Below the pieces are notes generated by a model. The model had not been told where the DNA came from. It saw only the letters and a program-made list of their open reading frames with translations, and did no database searches. From Candidatus Gemmiger stercoripullorum (GTDB taxonomy: Bacteria; Bacillota; Clostridia; Oscillospirales; Ruminococcaceae): a DNA stretch of 59,024 bases. Positions 8,394 through 16,353 of the stretch are shown piece by piece (the stretch's first letter is position 1; each line of letters starts with the position of its first letter). Both the position numbers and the translations under genes were made by a program. The DNA lies in NCBI GenBank assembly GCA_019119365.1, contig DWXD01000069.1, positions 1 through 59,024 of the forward strand. The letters run 5' to 3'.

Positions 8394-9323
8394 CTACTTG
8401 TCCAGCGCCTCCAGCCGGTCGAGGTCATAGGGCGTGTTCTGGTAGACGTAGTAGTTCAGCCAGTTGGCATACAGCAGGTACCCGTGCGCGCGCCAGCGGA
8501 ACAGCGGCTCGCGGCCGGGGTCGTCGCCCGGGTAATAGTTCACCGGCACGCGGATGTCCCGCCCGGCGGCCACATCGCGCTTGTACTCGGCGTCCAGCGT
8601 GTACTTGTCGTATTCGGGGTGGCCGATCACAAAGATCTGCCGCCCCGATTCGGTCGAAAGCAGCATCGGCCCGGCCACGTCGCTCTCGGCCAGGATGCGC
8701 AGCGCGCCGCAGGCGTCGATGTCCGCGCGGTTCAGCCCGGCCCAGCGGCTGTGCGGGGCGTAGAACACCTCGTCAAAGCCGCGCACCAGCGGGTTGGCGG
8801 GGCGGGTCAGCCGGTGCTCAAACACACCGAACATCTTCCGGTCCAGGTGTACCTTGCGCACGCCGAAATGATAATACAGCCCGGCCAGCGCGCCCCAGCA
8901 CAGGTGGATGGTCGAGAACACGTTCTCCTTGCTGTATTCCATGATCGTGCACAGCTCATCCCAGTAATCCACCTGCTCATAGTCCATGTCTTCGACCGGC
9001 GCGCCGGTGATGATCAGCCCGTCGAACCGCTCGTGCTTCACCGCATCAAAGGTCTTGTAAAAAGCCTTCATGTGCTCGGGCGGGGTGTGGGTGGTGCTGT
9101 GGGTGGCCGTCTGCAAAAAGGTCAGCTGCACCTGCAGCGGGCTGTTGGCCAGCAGGCGGGCCAGCTGCGTCTCGGTCACGATCTTGGTCGGCATCAGGTT
9201 CAGGATCAAAATGCGCAGCGGGCGGATGTCCTGGCTGTGCGCGCGCTCGCGGTGCATAACAAAGACGTTCTCGTCCGAAAGCGCGCGGTAGGCGGGCAGT
9301 TCCCGCGGGATGATCAGCGGCAT
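8394..9323 (-). CDS. metA: Homoserine O-acetyltransferase (MetA family)
   Basis: Activates homoserine for methionine synthesis. The protein has 309 residues counted from the ATG at 9323, which is preceded by AAGGAGG; the longer frame has no such site. The catalytic cysteine is C142 (HLCWGALAG), with the PHSRW and HPEYD motifs of the MetA family further on. Residue 111 is glutamate (GAPVED). In MetA proteins Glu at this position goes with acetyl-CoA use and Gly with succinyl-CoA, so acetylation is expected, which suits the O-acetylhomoserine-using MetY encoded just upstream. It lies 19 bases after metY and is clearly co-transcribed. Confidence 0.93.
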   Translation of the reverse strand: MPLIIPRELPAYRALSDENVFVMHRERAHSQDIRPLRILILNLMPTKIVTETQLARLLANSPLQVQLTFLQTATHSTTHTPPEHMKAFYKTFDAVKHERFDGLIITGAPVEDMDYEQVDYWDELCTIMEYSKENVFSTIHLCWGALAGLYYHFGVRKVHLDRKMFGVFEHRLTRPANPLVRGFDEVFYAPHSRWAGLNRADIDACGALRILAESDVAGPMLLSTESGRQIFVIGHPEYDKYTLDAEYKRDVAAGRDIRVPVNYYPGDDPGREPLFRWRAHGYLLYANWLNYYVYQNTPYDLDRLEALDK

Positions 9324-9342
9324 GGGGGCCTCCTTGCGTGGG

Positions 9343-10626
9343 TCAGATCTTGTCCAGCGCCTGGGCGATGTCGGCAATCAGGTCGGCTTTGTCCTCCAGC
9401 CCGCAGCTCATGCGCACCAGGTCGGGGCGCACACCGGCGGCGGCCAGCTGCTCGTCGTTCATCTGGCGGTGGGTCGTGCTCGCGGGGTGCAGGCAGCAGG
9501 TGCGCGCGTCGGCCACATGGGTCTCGATGGCCGCCAGCTTCAGGTGTTCCATGAACGCGGCGGCCGCTTCGCGCCCGCCCTTGACGCCAAAGCTGACGAC
9601 GCCGCAGGAGCCGTTGGGCAGGTACTTCTTTGCGCGCTCGTGGTACTTGTCGCCGGGAAGGCCGCAGTAATCGACATAGGCGATTTTCGGGTGCCCGGCC
9701 AGAAATTCAGCCACAGCCTGGCCGTTTTCGCAGTGGCGGGCCATGCGCACATGCAGGCTTTCCAGCCCCAGGTTGAGCATGTAGGCGTTGATGGGGCTCT
9801 GCACGCAGCCAAAGTCGCGCATCAGCTGCGCGGTCGCTTTGGTGATGAACGCCCCGCCCATGCCGAACCGCTCGGCATAGGTGATGCCGTGGTAGCTTTC
9901 GTCCGGCGTGGTCAGGCCGGGGAACTTGTCGGCATGGGCCATCCAGTCAAAATGGCCGCCGTCCACGATCGCGCCGCCCACGCAGCCGCCGTGGCCGTCC
10001 ATGTACTTGGTCGTCGAATGGGTCACGATGTCGGCGCCCCACTCGATGGGGCGGCAGCCGACCGGGGTGGGGAAGGTGTTGTCCACGATCAGCGGCACGC
10101 CGTGGCGGTGGGCCGCGGCGGCAAACCGCTCAATGTCCAAAACGGTCAGCGCCGGGTTGGCGATGGTCTCGCCAAACACGGCTTTGGTGTTGGGCTGGAA
10201 CGCGGCGTCCAGCTCCTCGTCGCTGCAGTCGGGGCTGACAAAGGTGGCGGTAATGCCCATCTTTGCCATCGTCACGGCGATCAGGTTGAAGGTGCCGCCG
10301 TAGATGGAGCTGGAGGAAACGATGTGGTCCCCGGCGTTGCAGATGTTGAACAGCGCAAAGAAGTTCGCCGCCTGGCCGGAGGAGGTCAGCATACCGGCCG
10401 TGCCGCCCTCCAGCGCCGTGATCTTGGCCGCCACGCGGTCGCAGGTCGGGTTCTGCAGGCGGGAGTAAAAATAGCCTTCGGCCTCCAGGTCGAACAGCTT
10501 GCCCATCCCGTCCGCCGTATCATATTTAAAGGTTGTGCTCTGGATAATGGGAATCTGGCGCGGCTCGCCGTTGCCCGGCGTGTAGCCGCCCTGCACGCAC
10601 AGGGTGTTGATGGAAGGAACCGACAT
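9343..10626 (-). CDS. metY: O-acetylhomoserine sulfhydrylase (PLP-dependent)
   Basis: Joins O-acetylhomoserine with sulfide to make homocysteine. It is a 427-residue Cys/Met-metabolism PLP enzyme. Visible are the start GYTPGNGEPRQIP, the YSRLQNPT motif, SSGQAAN, the PLP-binding lysine in HSTTKYMDGHG (about 207) and the C-terminal RMSCGLED motif. The length of about 430 residues and the insertion pattern fit MetY rather than the shorter cystathionine synthases. The gene is first in a metY-metA operon driven by a sigma-A promoter at 10697-10725. No SAM riboswitch was found in its 71-base upstream stretch. Confidence 0.94.
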   Translation of the reverse strand: MSVPSINTLCVQGGYTPGNGEPRQIPIIQSTTFKYDTADGMGKLFDLEAEGYFYSRLQNPTCDRVAAKITALEGGTAGMLTSSGQAANFFALFNICNAGDHIVSSSSIYGGTFNLIAVTMAKMGITATFVSPDCSDEELDAAFQPNTKAVFGETIANPALTVLDIERFAAAAHRHGVPLIVDNTFPTPVGCRPIEWGADIVTHSTTKYMDGHGGCVGGAIVDGGHFDWMAHADKFPGLTTPDESYHGITYAERFGMGGAFITKATAQLMRDFGCVQSPINAYMLNLGLESLHVRMARHCENGQAVAEFLAGHPKIAYVDYCGLPGDKYHERAKKYLPNGSCGVVSFGVKGGREAAAAFMEHLKLAAIETHVADARTCCLHPASTTHRQMNDEQLAAAGVRPDLVRMSCGLEDKADLIADIAQALDKI

Positions 10627-10696
10627 AACAAAACCTCCGTATTGTATCCGCGTTCAGCCCGGCAGGGGCGCGCCGGATAAGAAATTCGTTTTTTTT

Positions 10697-10725
10697 ATTG
10701 TACTGCCTTCCCCTTTTGTTTGCAA
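10697..10725 (-). promoter_or_regulatory. Sigma-A promoter of metY-metA
   Basis: Minus strand: -35 TTGCAA (10720-10725), 17-bp spacer, -10 TACAAT (10697-10702). The leader to the ATG is only about 65 bases, too short for an S-box element. Confidence 0.75.
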
Positions 10726-10726
10726 G

Positions 10727-10991
10727 GCCAAATTTCGCGGCGGGGAGAGTGGCGCGGCATGCAGCTATGGCGAAAATAAATTTTCAAGAATTCAACCAGT
10801 GAAAATATTACGAACATTTTACATGTCCGCGATAGCGGCCTTTACATTCGCCTGCTAGAATAAAGTCAGTGCAGGGAAACTTGCACCGGGCGCCCAGGGC
10901 GTACCCGAAAAATCCCCGGCGCGTTTGCCGGAACGGGCGCACCCCAGGAAACCGACTTTTTCGTTATTGGACATAACAGGAGGAATCTTAC
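10727..10991 (+). promoter_or_regulatory. Control region and structured leader of the ECF operon
   Basis: This gene-free stretch separates divergent metY from the ECF cassette. An AT-rich part (10770-10825) holds two candidate operators. A -10-like TAGAAT (10856-10861) has no good -35 partner (10833-10838 reads TAGCGG), so an activator may be needed. The leader from about 10867 can form GTGCA/TGCAC (10869-10886), CGGGCGCC/GGCG..CCCG (10887-10907) and CCGGC/GCCGG (10916-10931). It does not match a riboswitch class I can recognise. AGGAGG precedes the ATG at 10992. Confidence 0.5.
10772..10824. promoter_or_regulatory. Candidate operators for the RpiR-type regulator
   Basis: GAAAATAAATTTTC (10772-10785) is a palindrome with 6-bp arms. 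A second, looser pair follows at 10799-10822 (TGAAAAT ... ATTTTAC). MurR/RpiR proteins commonly bind TGAAA/TTTCA-type palindromes, and such a regulator is encoded at the far end of this cassette (15361-16188). Site function is inference. Confidence 0.45.
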
Positions 10992-11837
10992 ATGACAACG
11001 CAGAAGCAGGCGGCCAATTCGTCACAGAAATTGATGGTCTTTGTCCTGACGATGGCCCTGTACGGCCTCGCCACCCTCTTTACCGAACTGATCCCCTCCT
11101 TCCAGGTGGGCATCGTGGAATTCTCGGTCGAATATTTCCTCTTCATCCCGCTCACCCTCGCGATGCTGTTTGACCCGATGTCGGCGGCGCTCGGCGCGGC
11201 CACCGGCGAACTCGTCTTCAGCGAGATCATGCTCGGCCAGTTCGGCGGCCTCGGCGAACTGGAAAAGTTCATCACCGTAACGATCGGCGTCTACATTGCC
11301 GGCCGCCTTGTGCGCGACCCGCGCAACCGTAAGATGGTCGGCGCTGCGGCCATCGGCGGCGTCGTGATCCAGCAGGTGCTCGGCTGCATCGTCGACATCG
11401 CCAAGGTGCAGTTCGGCGTCGAGGATTTTGAAGCCGTCGCCGGTCTGCCCGAAAGCGTCTTCATCACCGAAGGCTTCGCCTGCCTCAACGACATCCTCTT
11501 CTCCGGCATCCTCTTCTGCCTGCTGCCGACGCTCTACCTTGTTCCAAAACTCTACGGCAAGATCGAACCGCTGCTTGGCATGCAGCCCCGCACCGAAAAG
11601 ACCGCGCTGGAGCCGATCGGCGGCAAGGTCGTCATCGGCGCGCTGATCGCTTTCGCGGTCGCGCTCGCCTCCGAGCTGCTGGCCACCGCCGGTTTCTCGG
11701 TCATCGACTGGGAAGCCGAGTGGGCTGAAAGCTCCACCGCCCTCGCCGTCGGCATCGTCGCCGCCGCCGTGCTGGCGGTCGTCATCGTGCTGGTGATGCG
11801 CAAAAACGGCGAAAAGACGGCCAAGAAGGGTGTGTAA
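10992..11837 (+). CDS. ECF transporter S-component-like membrane protein, substrate unknown
   Basis: Likely the substrate-binding membrane subunit of an energy-coupling factor importer. The 281 residues include about six hydrophobic segments (for example MVFVLTMALYGLATLF near 15-30, YFLFIPLTLAMLF near 47-60, FITVTIGVYIAGRL near 97-110, and two C-terminal ones). A long soluble loop precedes the last two helices and a Lys-rich tail closes the protein. It is longer than the usual 180-200-residue S component. The assignment rests mainly on position: the ATPase follows after 6 bases and the T-component after that. I cannot place it in a known S family (biotin, thiamin, folate, riboflavin and so on), so the substrate stays open. 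Confidence 0.65.
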   Translation: MTTQKQAANSSQKLMVFVLTMALYGLATLFTELIPSFQVGIVEFSVEYFLFIPLTLAMLFDPMSAALGAATGELVFSEIMLGQFGGLGELEKFITVTIGVYIAGRLVRDPRNRKMVGAAAIGGVVIQQVLGCIVDIAKVQFGVEDFEAVAGLPESVFITEGFACLNDILFSGILFCLLPTLYLVPKLYGKIEPLLGMQPRTEKTALEPIGGKVVIGALIAFAVALASELLATAGFSVIDWEAEWAESSTALAVGIVAAAVLAVVIVLVMRKNGEKTAKKGV

Positions 11838-11843
11838 CGTTCG

Positions 11844-13559
11844 ATGAATGTGGTAGAGATCGAACACCTGACCTATGCCTACCCCGGCGCGGCGGAAGCG
11901 ACGCTCAACGACGTCTCGCTGACGATCGAAAAAGGCGACTTCCTTGCCATTGTCGGCAACAACGGCTGCGGAAAATCGACGCTGTGCAAGACGCTCAACG
12001 GCTTGATCCCGCAGTTCATCACCGGCGAGTATACGGGCCGTGTGACTGCTTGCGGCCTCGATGCCGCCACCACCGACATCGGCGCGCTGGCACAGAAGGT
12101 CGGTTATGTGTATCAGGATTTTGAGAACCAGATCATCCGCCCCACCGTGCTTGACGACGCCAGCTACGCCTGCCTCAACTACGCCCGGCCCGACTACCTC
12201 GAGCGCGGCCGCGAGGCGCTGCGCCAGTGTGGCCTGCAGGACAGGGAAGACGATTTCATCTGGCAGCTTTCGGGCGGCCAGACCCACCTGCTGGCGCTGG
12301 CGGGCGTGCTCAGCCTGCAGCCGGAGGTGCTGATCCTCGACGAACCGATCGCCCAGCTCGACCCGCAGCACGCCGACCGCATTTATGCGGTGCTGCGCCG
12401 CCTCAACGAAGAATACGGCAAGACGATTATCGTCATTGAGCACCACACCGAGTACATCGCCGATTTCTGCAAGCATGTGCTGCTGCTCAGGGACGGCCGC
12501 GTGCAGTGGAAGCTGCCGACCGACGACGCTTTGCAGCGCGTCGACGAACTGCAAAGCTGCAATATCTTCCCGCCGCAGGTGACCATCGCCGCCCACCGGC
12601 TGCGCCAAAACGGCGAGCTGTACGCCCCGCGCCTGCCCGCGACGGTGGAGGAGGGGCGCGACGCCTTCGCGCCGCGCCCCGGCGCCGCACCGGCCGTGCG
12701 CGCCGCCGCAAAGAACAGCGGCGCGGAGGTGCTGCGCTTCCAGAATGTCTCGGTCGCCTACCGCAGCGTTAAGGGCGCGCCGAACCGCGTCTTTGACGGG
12801 CTCGACCTCTCGATCCGCAGGGGAGACAAGGTCGCGCTGATCGGCTCGAACGGCGCGGGCAAGTCGACGCTGATGAAGCTGATGGTCGGCCTGCTCAAGC
12901 CCACAGAGGGCGAGATCTTCTTAAACGGCCGCAGCCTGCACGGCGTCAAGCCGGAGGGGCTCTGCCGCGAGGTGTCGATGGTCTACCAGAACCCCGAAGA
13001 CATGTTCATCCAGGATTCCATCGAAGCGGACATCGCCTTCGCGATGAAGGCGCGCGGCCTGCCCGACGCCGACGCCCGCACCGACGCGCTGCTCGCCCGC
13101 TTCCGCCTTGCCGGCCTGCGCGGGCGGGACGGCCGCCTGCTCTCGGGCGGGCAGATGCGCCGCGCCAGCCTTGCCATCGGCATTGCGCTCGACCCGGGCA
13201 TCCTGCTGCTCGACGAGCCGACCGCCAACCTCGACATCGCCACCCGCAAGGAGATCATGCGCACGCTCGAGGAGATGAAGCAGATCACCGAGACCGTGAT
13301 GATCGCCACCCACGATATGCAGCTTGTCTGCGAATGGGCCGAGCGCATTATCGTGCTCTGCGGCGGCCGGGTTGTCGCCGACGGCCCGCGCGACGCCATC
13401 TTCCGGGATGGCGAACTGCTGAGGACCGTCGGCATCCGCCCGCCGGAGATATTTGCGATGGGCCGGGCGCTGGACCCCGCGTCCGCCTGCTACACCATTG
13501 ATGATTTCCTCGCCCGTTTCACCGGGCGCGCCGGGCAAACCAGGGAGGCAGCGGTATGA
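11844..13559 (+). CDS. ECF transporter ATPase, two ABC domains fused
   Basis: Energises import with both ATPase halves on one chain of 571 residues. Domain 1 (about 1-235) has Walker A GNNGCGKST (38-46), signature LSGGQTHLLALAG and Walker B VLILDEP. Domain 2 (about 295-530) has Walker A GSNGAGKST (about 333-341), signature LSGGQMRRASLAIG and Walker B ILLLDEP. The signature of domain 1 is followed by THLLA instead of the usual KQRVA, so the two ATP sites may be unequal. The gene lies 6 bases after the S gene and shares ATGA with the next gene. Confidence 0.9.
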   Translation: MNVVEIEHLTYAYPGAAEATLNDVSLTIEKGDFLAIVGNNGCGKSTLCKTLNGLIPQFITGEYTGRVTACGLDAATTDIGALAQKVGYVYQDFENQIIRPTVLDDASYACLNYARPDYLERGREALRQCGLQDREDDFIWQLSGGQTHLLALAGVLSLQPEVLILDEPIAQLDPQHADRIYAVLRRLNEEYGKTIIVIEHHTEYIADFCKHVLLLRDGRVQWKLPTDDALQRVDELQSCNIFPPQVTIAAHRLRQNGELYAPRLPATVEEGRDAFAPRPGAAPAVRAAAKNSGAEVLRFQNVSVAYRSVKGAPNRVFDGLDLSIRRGDKVALIGSNGAGKSTLMKLMVGLLKPTEGEIFLNGRSLHGVKPEGLCREVSMVYQNPEDMFIQDSIEADIAFAMKARGLPDADARTDALLARFRLAGLRGRDGRLLSGGQMRRASLAIGIALDPGILLLDEPTANLDIATRKEIMRTLEEMKQITETVMIATHDMQLVCEWAERIIVLCGGRVVADGPRDAIFRDGELLRTVGIRPPEIFAMGRALDPASACYTIDDFLARFTGRAGQTREAAV

Positions 13560-14389
13560 AAACGATGGAAAAACTTTCCGAAAATATTTTAGACAAGCTC
13601 TCGATCGACTTCCTGCGCAACCAGGTGCTGAAAAACGCCTACGGCAACAACGATACCCGCATCGCCGCGATGGACCCGCGCATGCTGCTTGTCTGGTATC
13701 TGTTCTTCGGGCTTGTGCCCTGGTTCGTGCACAGCGTACCGTTTCTCATCGGCTGCTTCCTGCTCGTTGCCGTCACGACCTGGATGGCGCATGTGGCCGG
13801 GCTTGTTCTGTTCCTCTTCGCCCTCGGCGTTTTCTCGCAGACAGGGTATCTGTTTCTGGTCACGCTGCTGTTCGGCGGCGACGCTTCGGCCATCGTGCCG
13901 CTGCTGATCCTCACGCTCAAAGTCGCGACCGTCTCGCTGGCCTCGATCACGATCTTTTCCGGTCTTGACCCGGACAAGCTCGCCAACGGCCTGATGTGGT
14001 ACGGCTGCCCGGAGCGCCTCTCGTTTTCGATCTCGTACGCCTACCGCATGCTGCCGCTGCTGATGGAGGAGTTCCAGAACGTACTGCTGTCCTACCGCCT
14101 GCGCGGCAACCCGCCTGCGCACGATACGTTCGGCGGCAAGGTCAAATACCTGATCTACCAGATCCAGGTCATCATCCATGCCTTCTACCCGCTGATGCTC
14201 AACACGGCCAAGCGCTCGCGCACGACAGTCGAGGTGCTGGAAATCAAGGGTTACCGCTATGCGGCCGTCAACAGGGAAGTCAAAAAGATCAAGCTGTCGC
14301 AGCTGCATCTGACCAACGACGACCTGCTGTTTGCCGCCGTCTCTTTCCTCTGGGTGGCCGTCACCATCCTCATCGCCACGATCGTGTAA
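13556..14389 (+). CDS. ECF transporter T-component (EcfT-like)
   Basis: The transmembrane scaffold that couples the ATPase to the S subunit. The 277 residues contain about five or six hydrophobic segments (LLVWYLFFGLVPWFV, FLIGCFLLVAVTTW, VAGLVLFLFALGVF, and a C-terminal FAAVSFLWVAVTILIATIV). Two cytoplasmic coupling motifs of the x-R-G type used by EcfT proteins are seen as RLRG (about 182) and EIKG (about 231). The start overlaps the ATPase stop (ATGA), so expression is coupled. It follows the S and A genes, completing a self-contained (group I-like) ECF cassette. Confidence 0.88.
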   Translation: MKTMEKLSENILDKLSIDFLRNQVLKNAYGNNDTRIAAMDPRMLLVWYLFFGLVPWFVHSVPFLIGCFLLVAVTTWMAHVAGLVLFLFALGVFSQTGYLFLVTLLFGGDASAIVPLLILTLKVATVSLASITIFSGLDPDKLANGLMWYGCPERLSFSISYAYRMLPLLMEEFQNVLLSYRLRGNPPAHDTFGGKVKYLIYQIQVIIHAFYPLMLNTAKRSRTTVEVLEIKGYRYAAVNREVKKIKLSQLHLTNDDLLFAAVSFLWVAVTILIATIV

Positions 14390-14401
14390 GGGGGCAGAAG
14401 C

Positions 14402-15235
14402 ATGTATCTCGATTTTCACACCCACGGCAAGCTGGCCAAATACCTGCCTTTCTCGACAGCCTATACGGACTGGCTGCTGGCGGAAGCCGGGGCGGCGGGG
14501 CTGGACGCCATCTGCTTGACCGAACACTTCAACACCCAGCAGTTTGATGAGGTCTACGGCTACATCGCCGAACACGGCCGCCCGGTCGGCGACGCGTTCG
14601 CCTTTGACGGGCTGCGCGTTTTCCCCGGCATGGAGACCGACATCGCCGAAGGCGGCCATGTGCTGTGCATCGGGCCGATGGACGCGATCCGCGAACTCAA
14701 CCGCCGCCTCGAACCGCACAAGGCAAAAGGCAGCTTTCTGCCCTTTGCCGACCTGGCCCGCCTGTTTGACGAGTACCCGGTGCTTGTCGGCGCCGGGCAC
14801 CCGTTCCGCGCGGGCGGGCACATCCCCGACCTGCCAAGCGAGCTGCTTGCGCGGTTCGACTTCCTTGATCTGAACGGCAAGGACATCGCCGAAGATCGCG
14901 CCCGCACCGAGCGCTTGACCTACGGCTTTGGTCACCAGCTGCAAAAGCCGGTCGTCGCGGGCAGCGACACCCACCAGGCCGTGCAGTACGGCTGCATCCG
15001 CACGCATTTCGACCGCGACGTCTCCACCTTCCGCGAGCTTTACGCCGAGATGCAGGCCGGGCGGTACAACATCGCCGTCCACCCGGACGCCGCCGCCAAG
15101 GTGCGCACGGCCGGGCTGCTCAAGCGCGCCCTCAAGGAGATCCACGCCCTGGGCGGCGATTATGTCGAGGTGCTGCTGCGCGAAAGCGGCGAATCGCCCG
15201 CCGTCCTTGCCGCCAAGCACCGCCTGGCCGGATAA
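14402..15235 (+). CDS. PHP-superfamily metal-dependent phosphoesterase
   Basis: A 277-residue PHP-domain protein, probably a phosphatase or phosphodiesterase for a small molecule. Metal-ligand motifs appear in the expected order: DFHTHGK (H6, H8), LTEHFN (about 40), GMETDI (about 80), GAGHPFR (about 140) and GSDTH (about 192). The last gene of the ECF unit, it starts 12 bases after ecfT with a G-rich ribosome site. The link to an importer suggests it acts on the imported compound or a phosphorylated derivative. Histidinol phosphatase is an alternative label, but no his genes are near. Confidence 0.75.
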   Translation: MYLDFHTHGKLAKYLPFSTAYTDWLLAEAGAAGLDAICLTEHFNTQQFDEVYGYIAEHGRPVGDAFAFDGLRVFPGMETDIAEGGHVLCIGPMDAIRELNRRLEPHKAKGSFLPFADLARLFDEYPVLVGAGHPFRAGGHIPDLPSELLARFDFLDLNGKDIAEDRARTERLTYGFGHQLQKPVVAGSDTHQAVQYGCIRTHFDRDVSTFRELYAEMQAGRYNIAVHPDAAAKVRTAGLLKRALKEIHALGGDYVEVLLRESGESPAVLAAKHRLAG

Positions 15236-15238
15236 GGC

Positions 15239-15267
15239 TTGCCGGCGCCCGCGGCGCATGGTAAAAT
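15239..15267 (+). promoter_or_regulatory. Sigma-A promoter of the RpiR-family regulator gene
   Basis: -35 TTGCCG (15239-15244), 17-bp spacer, -10 TAAAAT (15262-15267). It lies just after the PHP gene stop codon, so the regulator can be transcribed apart from the ECF operon. Confidence 0.6.
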
Positions 15268-15290
15268 AACGATAAGATAACAGGAAAGAA

Positions 15291-15315
15291 CGCAGGCCTG
15301 CCCGCCAGGCCTGCG
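15291..15315 (+). terminator. Hairpin between the PHP gene and the regulator gene
   Basis: CGCAGGCCTG (15291-15300) pairs with CAGGCCTGCG (15306-15315) around 5 bases, followed by CCTCTTTCG. It may end the ECF transcript. It lies downstream of the regulator's promoter, so it would also be in that gene's leader. Confidence 0.55.
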
Positions 15316-15360
15316 CCTCTTTCGTATCCGTTCAAAACCTGAGAGAAAAAGGACCCCGCC

Positions 15361-16188
15361 ATGTGCCTCACCTTTCCACAAATGCCGGAAAACCTAACCG
15401 CCACCGAGAGTGCGATCCTGGAATACATCTGCGCCCATCGGGACGAGTTCTTGTTTATGACCATCGCCGAACTGGCCGCGGCGCTGCATGTCTCGGAGGC
15501 CAGCATCTCCCGCTTTGCCCGCCGCGTCGGCTGCCGGGATTTCAAGCATCTCAAGCAGGTGGTGCTCGCCCAGGGCGAACACCCCGGCGCGGCCCGCAAG
15601 CTGGCCAACACGCTGGCCGAAGGCGAGACCGCCCTGCTGCCGCGGTGGATCGAACAGCAGCGGGCCAACCTTGAAAAGACGCTTGAACTGCTCGACAAGG
15701 CCGAGTTTGACCGCGCCGTGCAGGCCATCGTCGCGGCGCAGCGGGTCTATCTGCACGCCAAAAACGCCTCCCGTGCGCTGGTGGAGCTGTTGGCCTACCG
15801 CCTGCGCCGCATCGGCGTCGAGGTCGAGCGCCTGCCCGTCGGCGGCAGCGAACTGCTGGAGGGCCTGGCCGGGGCCGGGGCGGGGGACCTGGTGGTGCTG
15901 TTCGGCTTCTCCAAACTCTCGGCCGAAGCACGCGTGCTGCTCGACCACAGCGCCGCCGCCGGGTACCGCACGCTGCTGTTCACGGCCCGCCAGTACCCCG
16001 CCCACAGCGCCGCCGACATCCGCCTGACCGTCTACCGCGGTGAGGAGGACGAATATCATTCGATGACCGCCCCCGCCGCCGTGGCCGACGCCCTTGTGCT
16101 GGCCGTTTCCGCCCGCAAAGGCCCCGCCGCCGTCGCCCGCCTCGAGACTGTCCGCACCCTCAAGCAGCAGTACGGCAACCGCCTGTGA
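15361..16188 (+). CDS. MurR/RpiR-family transcriptional regulator
   Basis: A 275-residue regulator with an N-terminal HTH_6 domain (about 8-80, TIAELAAALHVSEASISRFARRVG is the helix-turn-helix region) and a C-terminal SIS domain (about 120-250) that binds phosphosugars in known members. Start at the ATG at 15361 after AAAAAGGA. Such regulators usually control neighbouring sugar-phosphate genes, so the ECF cassette upstream is the likely target, possibly via the AT-rich palindromes at 10772-10824. A SIS ligand domain next to a PHP phosphoesterase hints that the transported substrate or its metabolite is phosphorylated. That is inference. Confidence 0.85.
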   Translation: MCLTFPQMPENLTATESAILEYICAHRDEFLFMTIAELAAALHVSEASISRFARRVGCRDFKHLKQVVLAQGEHPGAARKLANTLAEGETALLPRWIEQQRANLEKTLELLDKAEFDRAVQAIVAAQRVYLHAKNASRALVELLAYRLRRIGVEVERLPVGGSELLEGLAGAGAGDLVVLFGFSKLSAEARVLLDHSAAAGYRTLLFTARQYPAHSAADIRLTVYRGEEDEYHSMTAPAAVADALVLAVSARKGPAAVARLETVRTLKQQYGNRL

Positions 16189-16273
16189 CCCGCGCCGCCC
16201 TCGCAAAATACAAATCATACGGGCTGGCGGCGTTTGGTTTCAGCAAAAAACAAATGTTTTGTTCACCTGCATA

Positions 16274-16324
16274 AAAAAGACCGAAATCAGAGCGCCGTCT
16301 CAAGCGCAAGATTTCGGTCTTTTT
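16274..16324. terminator. Bidirectional terminator between convergent genes
   Basis: A 15-bp perfect stem (AAAAAGACCGAAATC, 16274-16288, with 16310-16324) and a 21-base loop, with T-runs in both directions. It serves the regulator gene on the plus strand and the kinase gene on the minus strand. Confidence 0.85.
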
Positions 16325-16353
16325 ATAGTATCCGTGCTGCCGCCCGCTTCCGG

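Noticed and set aside
10627-10725. SAM (S-box) riboswitch for metY
   Set aside because: The leader is only about 65 bases and lacks the conserved S-box core; no terminator lies in it.
10869-10931. Known vitamin riboswitch (TPP, cobalamin, FMN, folate) before the ECF operon
   Set aside because: None of the conserved core sequences of these classes could be found by eye; the leader is recorded as structured but unassigned.
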